Origin: Aphrocallistes beatrix
Taxonomy: Eukaryota > Porifera > Hexactinellida > Sceptrulophora > Aphrocallistidae
Direction of reading: 5' to 3'
DNA: 64,000 nucleotides
Assembly: GCA_963281255.1 (NCBI GenBank)
Contig: OY725500.1
Location: 248,001 to 312,000 of the forward strand
Shown: piece after piece, positions 32,771-46,275 of the stretch
Layout of the letters: the number at the start of each line of letters is the position of its first letter
Numbering within the stretch: the stretch's first letter is position 1
Position numbers and translations under genes: made by a program
The notes under the pieces: generated by a model
Databases searched by the model: none
Told to the model about the DNA's origin: nothing
The model's input: the letters and a program-made list of their open reading frames with translations, nothing else

Positions 32771-35700
32771 AATAATGAAATTATGTATTTCCAAAAAAGG
32801 TTACTTTCATCCAATTAATGTATCCATAGCAATAATTTCTATTTCATAACTTATAAACTAGGCACAAATCCATCAAATCAGATCATACATAATATCGTGA
32901 CGAACTAGCTAACACTTAAATTAACAACTCTTGTACCAACTCAAAAACTGCCTACATCTATAACGACATTGTAATTCTGATAATGTGCAAAATTGAAAGT
33001 TAAGTGTGAAAATGTTCATTTTACGTTTCAAAAAATTTTGTTATCTCTAAAAGTCAGTGGAAAAAGGCAGATTTTGCAATTTGAAGAGCTTCCATTGGCT
33101 GATGCAATACATATGTTAGAGTTGATAAAGACGTTTGAATATTAATGGTTAATGTATAGAGAGGTTTTAAACACATTTAAAAAATCTTATATCAGTTAGA
33201 TAATAGACATAGCAAATAACTATAATTATGAACACATTTAACAAGACCGAATTATTAAATAGTCTAAATATAGAACTTTGGCGCCTAACTTACCAGATAA
33301 TTATGAAATATGAACTCAGCTAATCAAAATTCATCTGAAATGGCGCCAAAGCTATTATATCTTACAAAGAATTATTTCAACAAATCAAAACGAAGCTATA
33401 TGGAGCCATTGACATTATGCTAACACGCTAAACTGTAAGTAGGAAGATAATTCAATTTTAGCATTGCGCAATTATTAGCAAAGATAAAAAATAAAAACGA
33501 ATTCATTGGTCCGTGCACTCTTCATCATTTGAAATTCCACTTTTTATTATCCAATATGGCGACATTTCGTGTTATGTAAAATTTGTTAACATGAATTTGC
33601 GAAATCAAATACTCAATATTACGATTAAGCGAGAAGATATTTTTTACTCCATGGACATAAAATTTTGTGTAGGCTACTTTGCGACACAAAACGTGGGGGC
33701 ATTGTAATTGCATACCAAGTTGACGAAACATAAACTTTAGAATAAATCTTCGGTTGGAAGGGATTGGAAATCCATGGTTTTATTGAGCTGAAACAATTAA
33801 TTCATTAATGGAAAATTGTATACAATTAACAGGTCATTGCAATTTAGATTGAGATATCACTTTACCCAATTTCGTGGTGTATCAAATAATTAGGCAATCT
33901 GTGCCATCTTTAACAACCAAAAACGAAAATCAAGAATTTCCAAGGAAAAATGCAGTTCATCGTGTAATTATTAGCGTAGAGGTGTGATTAGATGGGTGAT
34001 AAGAACCGTGTGGGGTACCCAATCATATTACAAGATTACATTAAATTAATTCTTAATTCTAACAAAGAAAATTCTTACATTTATTGCGCCAAAACTGATC
34101 ACCCTAACAGATATCTTCAAAACAATGCAAATTATATCCATAACTATCTTCTAACCTCAAAGAATGTTCTAACATTATTACATGCGGATATTACTCTATT
34201 GAGAAATCTGACTCAATTCCAGATGGCAGTAAACCAATGAAATCCTTATATTGCTATGCATAAGGAATTCATTCAGGAATTAATCAGATTTTATGCAAAA
34301 GGCGCTGAATTTAAGTTCTATAGGCGTTTCCTAATTAGCACATATTATAGCCAATCAAATTTGGAATTACACAATAATGATATTGATGATCTAAGCCATA
34401 AAACGAGAACATTTTGATTGGCTATGAATAGTGAATTTATTCAAAATTTGTTGCTTTCGTCTCCGAAAAGGCAATAATAATATCTATAACAATGTTACTA
34501 TAATTAGGATTGTCTTTGGAGAGGTAAATCGAACTTCAGTTTTAAAATATGAATTTTGTTTTAAAAATATTTACCTACAAACAATATGAATATATAATAT
34601 TAATAATGGAAATAAAAAAGTAAGAAAACAGAAACCGATTTCTGAGAATTTATAAATAGAAAGATTAATCATATCCACTAAATTCGACTCTTTAAAACAT
34701 AATTTCTGTCACATATGATTATTTTGCAGGAATATATTAGATAATAGAATGTGTGTGTGTGTTGAAACACCCATAATAAATTGCTTTCCAGACAATAATT
34801 AATTGCCCAATCAAATCACCGCCTTAAAAAGATGACGAATATCTTACACCCACATTTTGAATAAATTTATGAGTGCGTAGAATTCCTGAAAAAAGATTTT
34901 GTAATCCCCACTTTTAATATTGAGCATGATGTGTCATTATTTTACACCTTGTTATATATCAATTGAACAATATGTTTTTCTTTCCGAGAAAGAGAACTTC
35001 GGACTATCAAAAAAGTGTTTTCTAAAATATGATGAAGTGTTCACTACACTCATTGTAATGGCAAATACAACAAATGTATTCATAATATGAGAAAACGTAG
35101 GTCGATGCAAATGATGAAATTAGTATCTTGTTAGAATAGGAAATTTTACACGATTATATGAATGACGTCGCTCCATCTCATTTCCAACTTTGTAAGCAAA
35201 GTAATTAATTATAAATAACACTGCGTGTTTGATTAAGAATTTGAAAGTAAGCATGACATGAAGTCATCGGGCAGACAAAGTGAGAAAAGTAAAATTCTTT
35301 AATATGATTGGATAATTCAAGACAGATTGAACAATTCAGAACACGGATTGGCTAATATAGCTAACACAGTTGAACATGAAATATATTAGCCAATCAGATT
35401 GCATGAACTCTTAATAACTGTAAGCACATCGTACGTAATCATTACTGACCAATAGAATCGTAATTCTGCAACCAGCCATTTGATTGGCTAGTGTACGTAT
35501 ATGGAAGATGTACTAAGCTGGAACTTAGGTCATACAAACACCACCTGACGATAATTCAAATTAATGCGACAATAAAGATTTTCGCGCAAAAAATAATGAT
35601 TCAGATCATTTTTATTACAGCTTTTCATAAAAGGTGTCAAAATGTCTTAGCCAATCAGAATTCAGGGTTTAACATTACAGTTGGCTTTCATTTTATTGAC

Positions 35701-35815
35701 TAATGGGATTATACCTGACTCAATGCATATAAATGAACCACAACGACTCTCAAAAATTGTTCAAACGTAATTAAGGATGTATAATGCAATTAAATTAACC
35801 AAACGATATCTCAAT

Positions 35816-36020
35816 CAGGCTTTCATCCAGGCGTACTGGGCGCGCCTAGAGGCGCGTATTTGGTCCCATGGATCATAATTAGGCGCATGATTTAGGCGCG
35901 CGGCATACGCTTACTTAGGCGCGTCGCATAAAACATATATAAAAATGCAGAGTCTAGGCGCGTAGAAAAACGGTGGCGGCCATTTAGGCGTATGACTTCG
36001 GAAAGCTGGATGAAACCCTG
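35816..36020. mobile_element. hAT-like MITE with CAGG(G/C)TTTCATCCAG ends, copy 1 (205 bp)
   Basis: Inverted ends CAGGCTTTCATCCAGG and GCTGGATGAAACCCTG, with many internal TAGGCGCG words. TCTCAAT occurs at 35809-35815 and 36025-36031. The second copy at 54134 is inverted relative to this one and has a perfect 8-bp target duplication. Confidence 0.85.
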
Positions 36021-37647
36021 AAATTCTCAATGATTACTATGTTTCATCATAGAGTCAGTAGATTTCAAATTTCACATTTAGAAAAATCTGAAGACCTCCA
36101 TAGACGATGCAGTGTCATGAAACAGGCATGCAATAATTTTTGTGAAATAATGTTGCATCATGTACAGGGAGCTTATTAAAAATGAATATTTATAGATGTA
36201 TTAGAATATTCACATTTCGTGGCCTACGAGTCACTTAATGGAACAATATCAGCCGCCGACTGATATTCAAGAATATTTGCTCTACTAAAAAGTTTTTTTT
36301 GTACTAATAAGATAAAATAATTCTGTGTGTCATGCTTAATAATAAAGGAAATGTCTGCTAATTCACACAATGAAGCGAAGAGAGATTGCCAATTTTATTC
36401 TTAGACATTCTTCTACTTTTAAAATTATTGGAACAAATCACAGAATTGATAAAGGACGAAGTAATCTTACATGACTCAATCAGAATCTATTGTTCTCAGA
36501 TAACGTAACTAAAACTGATTGGCTGATACATAGCACTGCAATTTCAGTTCAAATTAAAACTTTTTAAAAATCCCAGTAGAACAATTAGCCGTGATGAAAA
36601 TGCTTGACATAAACCAGTTGCTAAAGGTGATTGGTCAATATTTGATTCGGAAAGTTAAATCATTTTCATATTTGAAACTTTAACCAATCAAATGCTGCAA
36701 TGCAACTGCAAATGGTGACTGAATTCTGTGTAAATCCTCCATTTAAAGCAGAAAACAGCTCATTATGAATATTTTGTAGGTAAAAATTAAGCTTTTTTGC
36801 AAATTAAAGCTGCCAAAAAAACATATTTTGAGTGTAACAAGAATTGACCAATCACGTTTTCATATTAAAGTTTATTATTTCAAAATGCGAATAAAGTTTG
36901 AATGGCATATCTATGGTACATACACGTCACTATAAACGATTATTATGTATGGTGGTGAGAAGTGGCACAAGGTGGCGCACAGTGATTATAATTCAAATTT
37001 CAAAGAATTGATTCGGTATGTAAACTTTTTATTTTAAAATAAATATTATATGGCAAATATCTTGCAAGATTTCTTGTGGTAGTTTGACAGGATTTTTCGG
37101 TGCTTTTTTTAATGCAATATGATCACACACTTTTAAATATACATGCCATCAAAGCATAATGGTTTCTACCAATGTCTAAATTAAAAAACATTATGTAAAT
37201 ATCAGTAATTTCAGATAATATTAACATCCAAAATGGTAGAAACGAATTTATAAAGGAAATGAATGATATTTGCTTTTCAATCATTTACTGGATATTCCAG
37301 TTCACATTAACATATGTAACCAATTATCACATATGCTTGCGTGTTACGATGCTCTGCGTTAAATAGCTAACATATAGCAAATTCTTTTATGGAGGAATTT
37401 AATCCATGGTAGATAGAGTGTCTGTGAGGGTAATTTCCCTCTGTTTTCCAATTGATTATCAGTGTAATATTTGTAGCGGTATTTCATATTAAACCATAGA
37501 CTCAATTAACCAGTCTGTCCCACTGAAATCAATGTTATGACCACCTGCTTGGTTATAACTGCAATTCTCATTCAGTTGATTAGTCACAGCTTTAAGCCAA
37601 CTTGTTATTAGTGAATAATCACTCTCTAACTATTCCTTTCATAAATA

Positions 37648-37836
37648 CAGTCGACTCCGCTTAATAGGGTCACATCGGTCAGATGATATTTTGACCCGAT
37701 TAAGCGGAGAACTCTATTAACCGAAAATATTTTTGTATTAATCTCTATGTGTGAGAGCTATTCCGGTCCTGCCAAAAGTGGCCCGATTAAGCGGCTGACC
37801 CATTTAAACAGTGGCCCTATTAAGCGGAGTCGACTG
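37648..37836. mobile_element. CAGTCGAC MITE, copy 10 (189 bp)
   Basis: Full-length, TA-flanked, forward orientation, 51 bp from copy 11. Confidence 0.92.
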
Positions 37837-37887
37837 TATATCTGTATTAATGTACCCTTTCTTTATCGCAAAGAATCCAATGTTATA

Positions 37888-38052
37888 TAGTCGACTCCGT
37901 TTAAATAGGGTTAATCGGGCCACTTTTGGCAGGACCGGAATAGCTCTCACACATAGAAGCTAATACAAAATATTTTCGGTTAATAGGGTTCTCCGCTTAA
38001 TCGGGCCAAAATGTCCTCTGACCGATGTGGTCCTATTAAGCGGAGTCGACTG
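37888..38052. mobile_element. CAGTCGAC MITE, copy 11 (165 bp)
   Basis: Reverse core orientation, internally shortened near one end. The first base differs from C; TA flanks both sides. Confidence 0.9.
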
Positions 38053-40522
38053 TAAATTAACAATATTCTTGAGTTCGTAGACTTGATACAATAATTTGGC
38101 ACAATAACAGTAGAAACTGGTCACAAGATATATTAATTCTTGTAGTGAATAAGCAGTTACGAAGCAATTTTCCACCAAAAACCCACGAATTAGTAAGAAA
38201 ACAACATTTTTAATATCTATACTTGACTACGAAATTTATTCAGCAAAAGCCTTCTTTGGTTATAGGAAATGATTGGCGGATAATTAGTAATAACTGATGT
38301 TTGTTCCTAGAATCTTTTCCTGTATTATAATTTGTTTTTAAACGATTTGGCGCCAAAAAGATATTAAAATGACATAATATTAAGAAACTGATAATTAGCA
38401 CACAATGCTAACAATTCAAAACATTCCCAATTAGCCAATAATGAAATACTCGACTTCCGCTAGAACGATTGGTTGAAATTAAAACACTCCCAACTTGAAT
38501 AGTGATTGGTTGAACGCTATCGATTTCAATCCCTCCTTGCAATAACTAACATTACTCAAGGAAAGTTATATAACCTTTGCATGGAATTTGATATCAAGAA
38601 GATACTACCTTAGAAAGGGTGGTCTCTTTATAAAAAATGTAGTTATATCATTGAATATTCCTAAATGGAATTGATAATGATAATTTAACACACGTGATGA
38701 GGGAGATATGCAATTTCATGCAATCTTTAGACATGAACGAGTAATTAGTTAATTATGCAACATCCCATTTGGAGATATTCTGGTTCAAGAAATGTCTGCA
38801 CTTTTAAATTATTATTATCAGTTCCGATTATTATTGGTACTTTCTAAGATAGTATATGATTGGTTCATTTTTTTTGAAAAAGTACAAAGTTGCAAAACTT
38901 GTAGATCAATGCCTATCAAACTGTTTGGGCGGTAAATGCAAGATCACTGTCTTGCAGACTTGTGCAATTAAATATGACCAATGAATGCTGAGCTTATTAG
39001 TAATGATATTCCGGGTAATTTAATAATTTTTCCTATTCCGTTAAATACGCTCGAAACTTGATTGGTTGAATCGGAAAATTCTTCACAAGCGTTAGTAGTT
39101 AATTTCTTTGTTATAACAGCATCCCTAACCTAAGATTTCATTGGCCGGATAGAATATATTAAATTCAAAGTCAGAAACACTTTGAATGTATAATTCGAAA
39201 AATTGAAAATAATTCGACAAAATGATCATAAGTTAAAATATCAATAATAACAGATTTTCAAGAAATTCAATGATTTGAAAAAAATACAATACAAACTTAT
39301 ATAAATTCATCAAAATCATTTTCTAATTAAATAAACAACTTGATAGGCTAATTCTAAGAAGATAAGCCAGTAAAATTAAAATTAAGATATCACACAAATC
39401 CGAAGGAAAAAGGAAAATCATTTCTGCTTCCAAACTTGAAACACTCTGCGATGGCACTAAACTATAATAAGAAACAGACTGAGATTCGTACTAATCTCTA
39501 GCTTCAGTCATTATTATCTGTAAAAGAGATGCAATACAGTTTGTATATCCACGTGGATTATCATGTGTAATGACCAGAAGTTGTTTGATGGCATATGGAC
39601 ATAACGAAATCCATTTTCAAATGTAGAGAATGAACTAATAATGAGTTATGGAGCTGTGGCTATTCACACCGACATTCTATTGGTTAACTTTGACCGAACA
39701 GAATTAGTTCGGAGTGTAGAAGAGAGGAAAAGGAAAGCGATTTGATTGGTTAATTCATAGAACCTATAGAATTGAAAAGAATGTCTTTCGAGTTTATTCG
39801 ACAAAATATGCAAGAATTTCATTGGTTAAACCGTATTATTAATGATCATCAATAATATTATGCATATTAAAAATATAAAAATTTGCATGACAAAAGATGA
39901 AGGAATTAAATAATTAAATTCAAATCAGTCAAAACAAAGAAAATTGATATTAATAATAATGGAAAATCACAAAAAAATGTATTCTAGGGATTAAAACATG
40001 TATTTTAGCAGAAAGCTAAATTCCACTTGTACGATTCTATCTCGAGGATATCTCCGAGGGAATAATTAGAAACAGATTGAATAACAATGAAAGCTAATAT
40101 GTTTCAATTAATATACATGGACTTGCACGTGGATTCTACTGTAGACAAGAAATTCTTGAAAAACATCTTGGCTTATCGAAAGTAATAGGGCAGTAGATGG
40201 GGTTAAAGTACTATATTCTAAAAAGTTCCTGGATCTATTTTTAGGGAGACAGAAATAAACTCATGGATGAAAATAGAGACTTTTACTTTTAAAACATAAA
40301 CTAAACTCTCATGTGATTGAAAAAAAAATTTCATATGAAAAAAACATTTTATTGACCTTTTTTATTGAAAGTCAGTTTTGTATGAAACAAAAAATTCACC
40401 TCGCTGAATCATCATTTCACTGAACTCCATGAATGAGACATAATAGGCAAAGGTGAATAGCCAATCAACAAGCATGTTTTATGCATGTGTATCTGAATTT
40501 GTATAAAATTAGGTATAATATA

Positions 40523-40692
40523 TAGTCGACTCAGCTTAATAGGGTCACATCGGTCAGAGGACATTTTGCCTCGATTAAGCGGAGAACCGTATTAACCGAA
40601 ATATTTTGTATTAGCTCTATGTGTGAGAGCTATTAATGTCCTACCAAAAGTGGCCCGATTAAGCGGTTGACCCGATTGAACAGAATCGACTG
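40523..40692. mobile_element. CAGTCGAC MITE, copy 12 (170 bp)
   Basis: Forward orientation, TA-flanked; a stretch of the right terminal repeat is deleted. Confidence 0.9.
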
Positions 40693-41100
40693 TACAGTAT
40701 ATATTGAATTAGGAACAAGATCCTGAAATCAAAAATTGGGAAATAGGGGGGGGGAGACCAAGGAATTTACTTTTCCGGAAATCACCATTACTATTAAAGG
40801 AACGAAATATCATCAAAAATATTTGTTATCAGAGGTAGCAAGCCAACAAAACAAATCAAACTGTAATTCCTAATAAAGTAATATTCTCGCAAGAAAGAGT
40901 GAAGTCTGCTAACATCATTTCAGCTAAGGAAATGTAGGAAAGATCTTACTTGAACTTAAGTAAGGTAGTTATATGGGCCACTTTGTTAACTAAAAAAGTG
41001 CAGAAAACGTCTACACATACTAAATTAGGCAATAGTAGAAATATCACAGTATATTACCTGAAACTTATTAATAATTACATGTATGTCGAAATATACCTGG

Positions 41101-41215
41101 GGTATTTTCTATTAATAGTACGGTAATCACATTCATATGGGTTTCCCGCTCAAAATGGGTTGAAGTAGAAATGAAACACATTCCTGGTAAACCCAGGGTT
41201 GTTAAGTAGTAGTGA
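41101..41215 (+). repeat. Dispersed repeat fragment related to 24290
   Basis: 'tattttctattaatagta', 'atatgggtttcccgctcaaaatgg' and 'aacacattcctgg' match the order of similar words at 24290-24385, 46149-46275 (inverted) and 57500-57575. Confidence 0.55.
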
Positions 41216-42805
41216 GTTAAATTCTGATTGGTTCGTTTATTCAATTTAACTCACGAGTTTGGATGGATCATATTGATTCTCATAACCAAACAGTTTATCA
41301 TGACTCTGCACTGTAAACTGAGTTTTATCATGCAAAAGGACTAACTACTGATAATACACAAAGCTTCCTGGGTTCGAACTCATTTCAAATTTCCTTTTCA
41401 CAATGCAATGTTTACATTCAAAGTTCAATCATGATTCGAGATCAGAAATTGTGACTACGCACAAAAAGGTACATTTTGTATTCAATTCTGGGTTATTGTT
41501 ACAATTTAACAGAGCCGACAACAATGAAGTAATTATATTTAATTTAAGGTTTGTGAACTTTGAGGAAGTCTGAGTTCACAGAATTAGCATTGCTGTCCGA
41601 GAGAAATTACAACGTTACATTATTAAGAGTTTTAAACAAAAGAAATGAATTCAATGTGGGTTTTGAGGTTAATATGGATAATTTAAGAAAAAGAGATCCA
41701 TTCCGTATCAGCCACGAATTATTGTTGTGGTAAACAGATGTGCACACAATATAATTTAAATTATAATCACATTTACAACTGAAAAGTTGTATGATTGTAA
41801 AATTCTGAATGCCGATATCACAAATACACGAAACACATGGTATCATCTTTTTGCCTTTTCAGCCAATCAAATTGGAGGTATACAACTTAGTTATTACTAA
41901 ATCTGATTGGATGATGCAATCTGCCACCATCAAATTCAGTAGGAGGATATCGCAGGTATTTGATTGGTTATTTTTATCAAGAATCCTACACATTTTCAAG
42001 TCATCTTCAAAGATAAGTTAACCGTATTTTTTTAATTATATTAGAACATGCATTTGAGGTTACATGCACGAATAGTGACAAATTGTTTGTCTGCCATCAA
42101 AATGGTTGCACAATTGTTGAAGAGGTGTGAATTAGAAATGGAATAATTGCTTCTACTAAAATTAGTTCATCTCTTTAACTAAAAAAACGACAAATGGCAG
42201 TTAAAATATTATTAATATTCTTCATAAAATCGATCCATACCATGCACAGCGTTATTAATATTGCGAAATCTCATTCGATTGCAACTCAAGTGGCCTAAAG
42301 CAAAAGTAATAAAATTATTCAGTAAATATTACGTACAATCAATTAGCACTTAACCGATGTGTCATACGAATCACTGATTGGCTGAAATGAATTGACGTCA
42401 TTGTCTGTTAACAATTCAAAATTTAAATCTATTCGCAAAAAATATTAATTCGTAGTGACGAAATGTAAACTAAAGCATTTTAATTAATTTGGCGCCAAAA
42501 ACGATTTTTAAATAGAATAGACCAGGGATGTAAAATTAAACTGATTGTATTTCAGGAAAGAATAGGCAATTAGCAATTTTGATCTAAAAATTAAATGAAA
42601 ACAAATCAAAAGCTTACGCAGGATCAACTAAACTGTTTCGATAAGCAAATCAACACAAACAACAATAATAATTCAACGTAACGTAGACGCAAACAAAATA
42701 AATGCTTTCACTTCTATCATTGCAACAACCTTGCACTCCAACGTAGTTAACTTAGTACAAAGTTCTGGAGTGTATAGAGTTATACAGAGTCAGTTGATAC
42801 ATGAT

Positions 42806-42843
42806 CCAATCAATTTGAAAGTAAATCCTAAGAAGTATAAATA
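42806..42843 (+). promoter_or_regulatory. CCAAT and TATA boxes of the plus-strand phosphatase
   Basis: CCAATCA at 42806-42812 and TATAAATA at 42836-42843 lie 24 bp apart, with the ATG 81 nt after the TATA box. AAGAGA follows the TATA box as it does at 1211. Confidence 0.55.
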
Positions 42844-42923
42844 AGAGATGAATTTGACTTAAAGTAAGAAAAGTATTCAAATCAAAATACAACAACTTAA
42901 ACACACAACAATATACAAAGAAA

Positions 42924-43532
42924 ATGTCTTTCCAACTAAAATTGACAATCCCAATCAACTCACTCAAGTTTCCTTCACCTTGCAATTCACCTACAATGAA
43001 TGCGCCTAATCTTGGACTTGATTTTGACGATGACTCAGATGATGACTCTATTTCTTCACTAACGGATGAATTGATAGAAAACCCTCAGTATTGTGACCAA
43101 CAAGGACCCTCTCAAATAAACGATTTCATCTTCCTCGGCAGTGAAAGCCATGCTTCCAACTATGACATGCTAGAAAACCTCGGGATCAATTTCATCCTGA
43201 ACGTAGCAACGAACTGCCCAAACTATTTCGAAGATGAATTAGTCTACAAGTCACTTCCAGTTCCAGATGTCTGTGAAACGAACATCAATGAGATTTTCAC
43301 AGAAGCCTTCAACTTCATTGAGGAAGTGAAAAACCGAAAAGGAAAGGTGTTAATCCACTGTCAAGCAGGAGTGTCAAGAAGTGTCACAATAACGACAGCC
43401 TACCTCATGAAGACACTTTGTGTCGGAATGGATGAAGCTCTGAAAGTAGTTAAATCTAAGAGAAGATGTGCAGCGCCCAATTTTGGGTTCATGCTCAAAC
43501 TGATGGAATTCGGTGACGAATTGGATTTGTGA
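42924..43532 (+). CDS. Atypical dual-specificity phosphatase, paralogue of the 25.1-kb gene
   Basis: 202 residues in one exon. The N-terminal tail (1-62) includes an acidic run, DFDDDSDDDS (33-42), absent from the paralogue. The catalytic domain (63-200) keeps HCQAGVSRS (145-153) with Cys146 and Arg152, and Asp115 in LPVPDV as general acid, so it should be active. It shares FLGSE.H, LNVA.NC, YK.LPV and APNF.FM with the minus-strand gene, showing duplication. The acidic tail could be a docking or localisation segment; that is inference. ATG 42924 is the first in-frame Met; the next Met (residue 25) is less likely given the promoter. AATAAA at 43589 lies 57 nt after the stop. CCAATCA occurs in the coding sequence as P-I-N, a different frame from the SQSN of the gene at 1243. 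Confidence 0.93.
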   Translation: MSFQLKLTIPINSLKFPSPCNSPTMNAPNLGLDFDDDSDDDSISSLTDELIENPQYCDQQGPSQINDFIFLGSESHASNYDMLENLGINFILNVATNCPNYFEDELVYKSLPVPDVCETNINEIFTEAFNFIEEVKNRKGKVLIHCQAGVSRSVTITTAYLMKTLCVGMDEALKVVKSKRRCAAPNFGFMLKLMEFGDELDL

Positions 43533-43800
43533 TTATTATTATTTACAATTTTAATTACCAACCGAATTTCTCTTGTAGTATTTATAAAAATAAAACTAAA
43601 CATTAAAATTGAATATTTAAAAGTATCTAAATATAGAAAAAGGTAGAGTCTGGGAACAAAAATAGAAAGTTTTAAACATTTAAACTATATTATTGTTTTT
43701 CATGTTAAATCAGGGTAAGAAAACAAATAAATAACTTTAGATATCCAAAGCAATAATAATAATAACAACAACAATATAAACTTGAAGAAATATCCAAAAG

Positions 43801-44111
43801 CAGTTCACGAGTGTTATCTTAGCAGCGGACAGAAAACACTTAATCGCTTATAACTCGAAAAGTATTCGTCCTAGATAAAAATAATTACACCAGTGGAAAG
43901 AAGAGAGTTGGTGTATTTCATTTTTAAGTTTAAATTTTTTAATTTTTACAAAATGAGTTAGCAGTTACACACATATATCATATGTGGAATATATGAAGGT
44001 TTCACCACATTCAACAATACCTGCCACTATGGCATACATAAAAACTTAAAAATGAAATACACTAACCCTCTTATTTACACTGGTATAATTATTTTTGACA
44101 CTCGTGAACTG
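43801..44111. mobile_element. Foldback element with CAGTTCACGAGTG ends (311 bp)
   Basis: Outer ends CAGTTCACGAGTG and CACTCGTGAACTG are perfect complements. Inner arms (ATAATTACACCAGTG..., TTCATTTTTAAGTTT and complements) pair over at least 50 bp. No target duplication is clear. Confidence 0.65.
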
Positions 44112-45805
44112 TTCCGAGTTAGATTCTACAAAGTTTCCTCTTCCCATAAATGGTAATATCTCCGATATCTCCAAGCATTAATATTCATTTCAAAATTTGA
44201 TATCTCAAAAACTTTAAAAATAATTCATTGCTAAAATAAACAGCATAATGTGATCACAATTAGCAACCTACACTGCGGAATAGCATCCATTATTGAGGCT
44301 ATTGAAATGAATCCTGTTCTAATCACTTCAGACGAAACTATAAATTTGCTCAAGTTCCTAACCACACAATTGGTTGTTAAGTATACCAAACATTACAAGG
44401 CTACGCATCGAGTTATGAATAGGAGGCCATACTAAGTGGTTCATCTGCCACTTTTCAATACCCTAGTGGAACAAATTATTTCGCACCTACATTTACGATG
44501 TTTGGTCAATTTACGATGTTTGGTCAAAATTATGTTGTTAAAATTGTCAGTAGAGGCGAAAATAGTGTGCTTTTGAAGGTGGATTGGTAATATATAACAT
44601 TGTTAATAAACTAGCCATCTGTAATTCTGTAAGTAAACATTTCGCTCAGAAGAAAATGAATGATGATAGGTCAAGTGATCAGACAGTCGTTTTAGAACTT
44701 TATGTCACGACGGATATATATTATGCAATGGTTGTGTAAGATATCGCCACACTTAACATTCAGGAAAAGACAACGCTATCATATATTTAACGTTAGTATA
44801 AGCGCATTTAGTAGTCGGCTGAGTGATTTGTCCATTCGTCGGAAATTATCCGATCTAAATGTTGCCAATTTGAGCTAAATAATCGTTTTGGAATTGAAAG
44901 TAAACGTTTTTTTGATCTGGTTCAAATAAAAATGGCGCCTCTCTCAATGCCATGGGTATGATACTATTTTTAGAAGGTGGTGAAAATGATTTTTATTTTT
45001 CAATTTATGAATGGGATGAGTATAAGATTCGATCAATTTTAAAACATAAAATGATCGATATTGAATACAGTAAACTGATTGGTAGCCAGATCCATTTCAA
45101 TATAAATTAAAATGGGACCATGAACCATAATAAAATAGTTGAGCGAATAAAACAGAATGAAATACCTTGGAAGATATAACACAACCAGAAAGAATTCGAA
45201 AAATCCATCTTTCATGAAATAAAACGAGAAAGGAAAATATCAATTATCTTCAATTATCACCTCAATCCTAAAATAGAATTCGCATTGGTTTATCAATACA
45301 TAATTTATACTCAACAACGAAATTAAATATTCGAAACAATTTGAAACTAATTGAATATTCGATAGCGACAAAAATTGCTGAAAAAACTTCTGAAGAATCA
45401 AAAAGGCGCGAAATGAACAAATGCCTCCAATCAGCTGACGTAAATAGAAATAGAAATAGGATTATAGTTCTGCATTAATAATATTAATTATTGTGATGTA
45501 AACAGATTAGTTGCGATTGTGTGCTATTGGAATTCATGAAATTAAAATTAGTGGGGTAATCATTGAAGAAAACCTTACGACTGTTAGAAATGTAATACGA
45601 ATTCATTTGTAAATGAACAAACATAATTTTATACTACATATATAAGAATTACTATTTTCGTCCGTTCATGCGATCCTGTGAAATCTAATCATCAGATTCT
45701 GACCAAATTTGGTGTGTAGAATTCCATTAAGGTGTTGATGTGTACCTGATAGTTATTTCGGTAAAATTCCGTCAAGTTAGTATTTATAACACTATATTAA
45801 AAGTA

Positions 45806-45993
45806 CAGTCAACTCCGCTTAATAGGGTCACATCGGTCAGAGGACATTTTGCCCCGATTAAGCGGAGAACCCTATTAACTGAATTGGTTCTGTATTAGCT
45901 TCTATGTGTGAGAACTATTCCTGTCTTGCCAAAAGTGGCTCGATTAAGCGGTTGACCCGATTAAACAGTGACCATATTAAGCGGAATCGATTG
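45806..45993. mobile_element. CAGTCGAC MITE, copy 13 (188 bp)
   Basis: Full-length, TA-flanked; the core has diverged (CTGAATTGGTTCTGTATTAG). Confidence 0.9.
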
Positions 45994-46148
45994 TAACTCG
46001 GGTTAAACTATCTGATACTTTCATATATGAATGATATCTCAATGATTAAAGACCATTTGACTATGCAGTGATCATATAATGTTAATATTTCACTATTATC
46101 AGAAATAAATTCTGCTTTTTTCACAGCTCGATTGCATTCTAGGAATTA

Positions 46149-46275
46149 AACCCACGCTTGCCACAGGAATGTGTCGCGTCATTTCCGGTTTAAGCCATTT
46201 TCAATGGGGAAGCCATATACGTTTTGGGTTACTACTATAAACAGAAAAATTCAAAATACTTCTAAGGGTTTTAAG
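46149..46275 (-). repeat. Dispersed repeat fragment related to 24290
   Basis: Inverted copy: 'acccacgcttgccacagg', 'aatgtgtcgcgtcatttccggtttaagcc' and 'attttcaatggggaagccat' closely match 24290-24395 on the other strand. Confidence 0.75.

Larger units (their letters stand above)
25700..42750. other. 17-kb gene-free interval between the two phosphatases
   Basis: I find no supportable host gene on either strand. Contents are CAGTCGAC MITEs (28639, 31089, 37648, 37888, 40523), other TIR elements (26155, 28978, 29624, 35816), a tandem array of CCAAT-bearing modules (32142), dispersed relatives of it, and a high density of CCAATCA words, especially 34-42 kb. An unrecognised plus-strand frame of 82 residues at 33992 has no supporting features. 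Confidence 0.55.

Noticed and set aside
33992-34240. 82-residue frame from a good ATG
   Set aside because: No recognisable domain, no TATA box or poly(A) context, and composition like the surrounding AT-rich DNA; kept only as a remote possibility.
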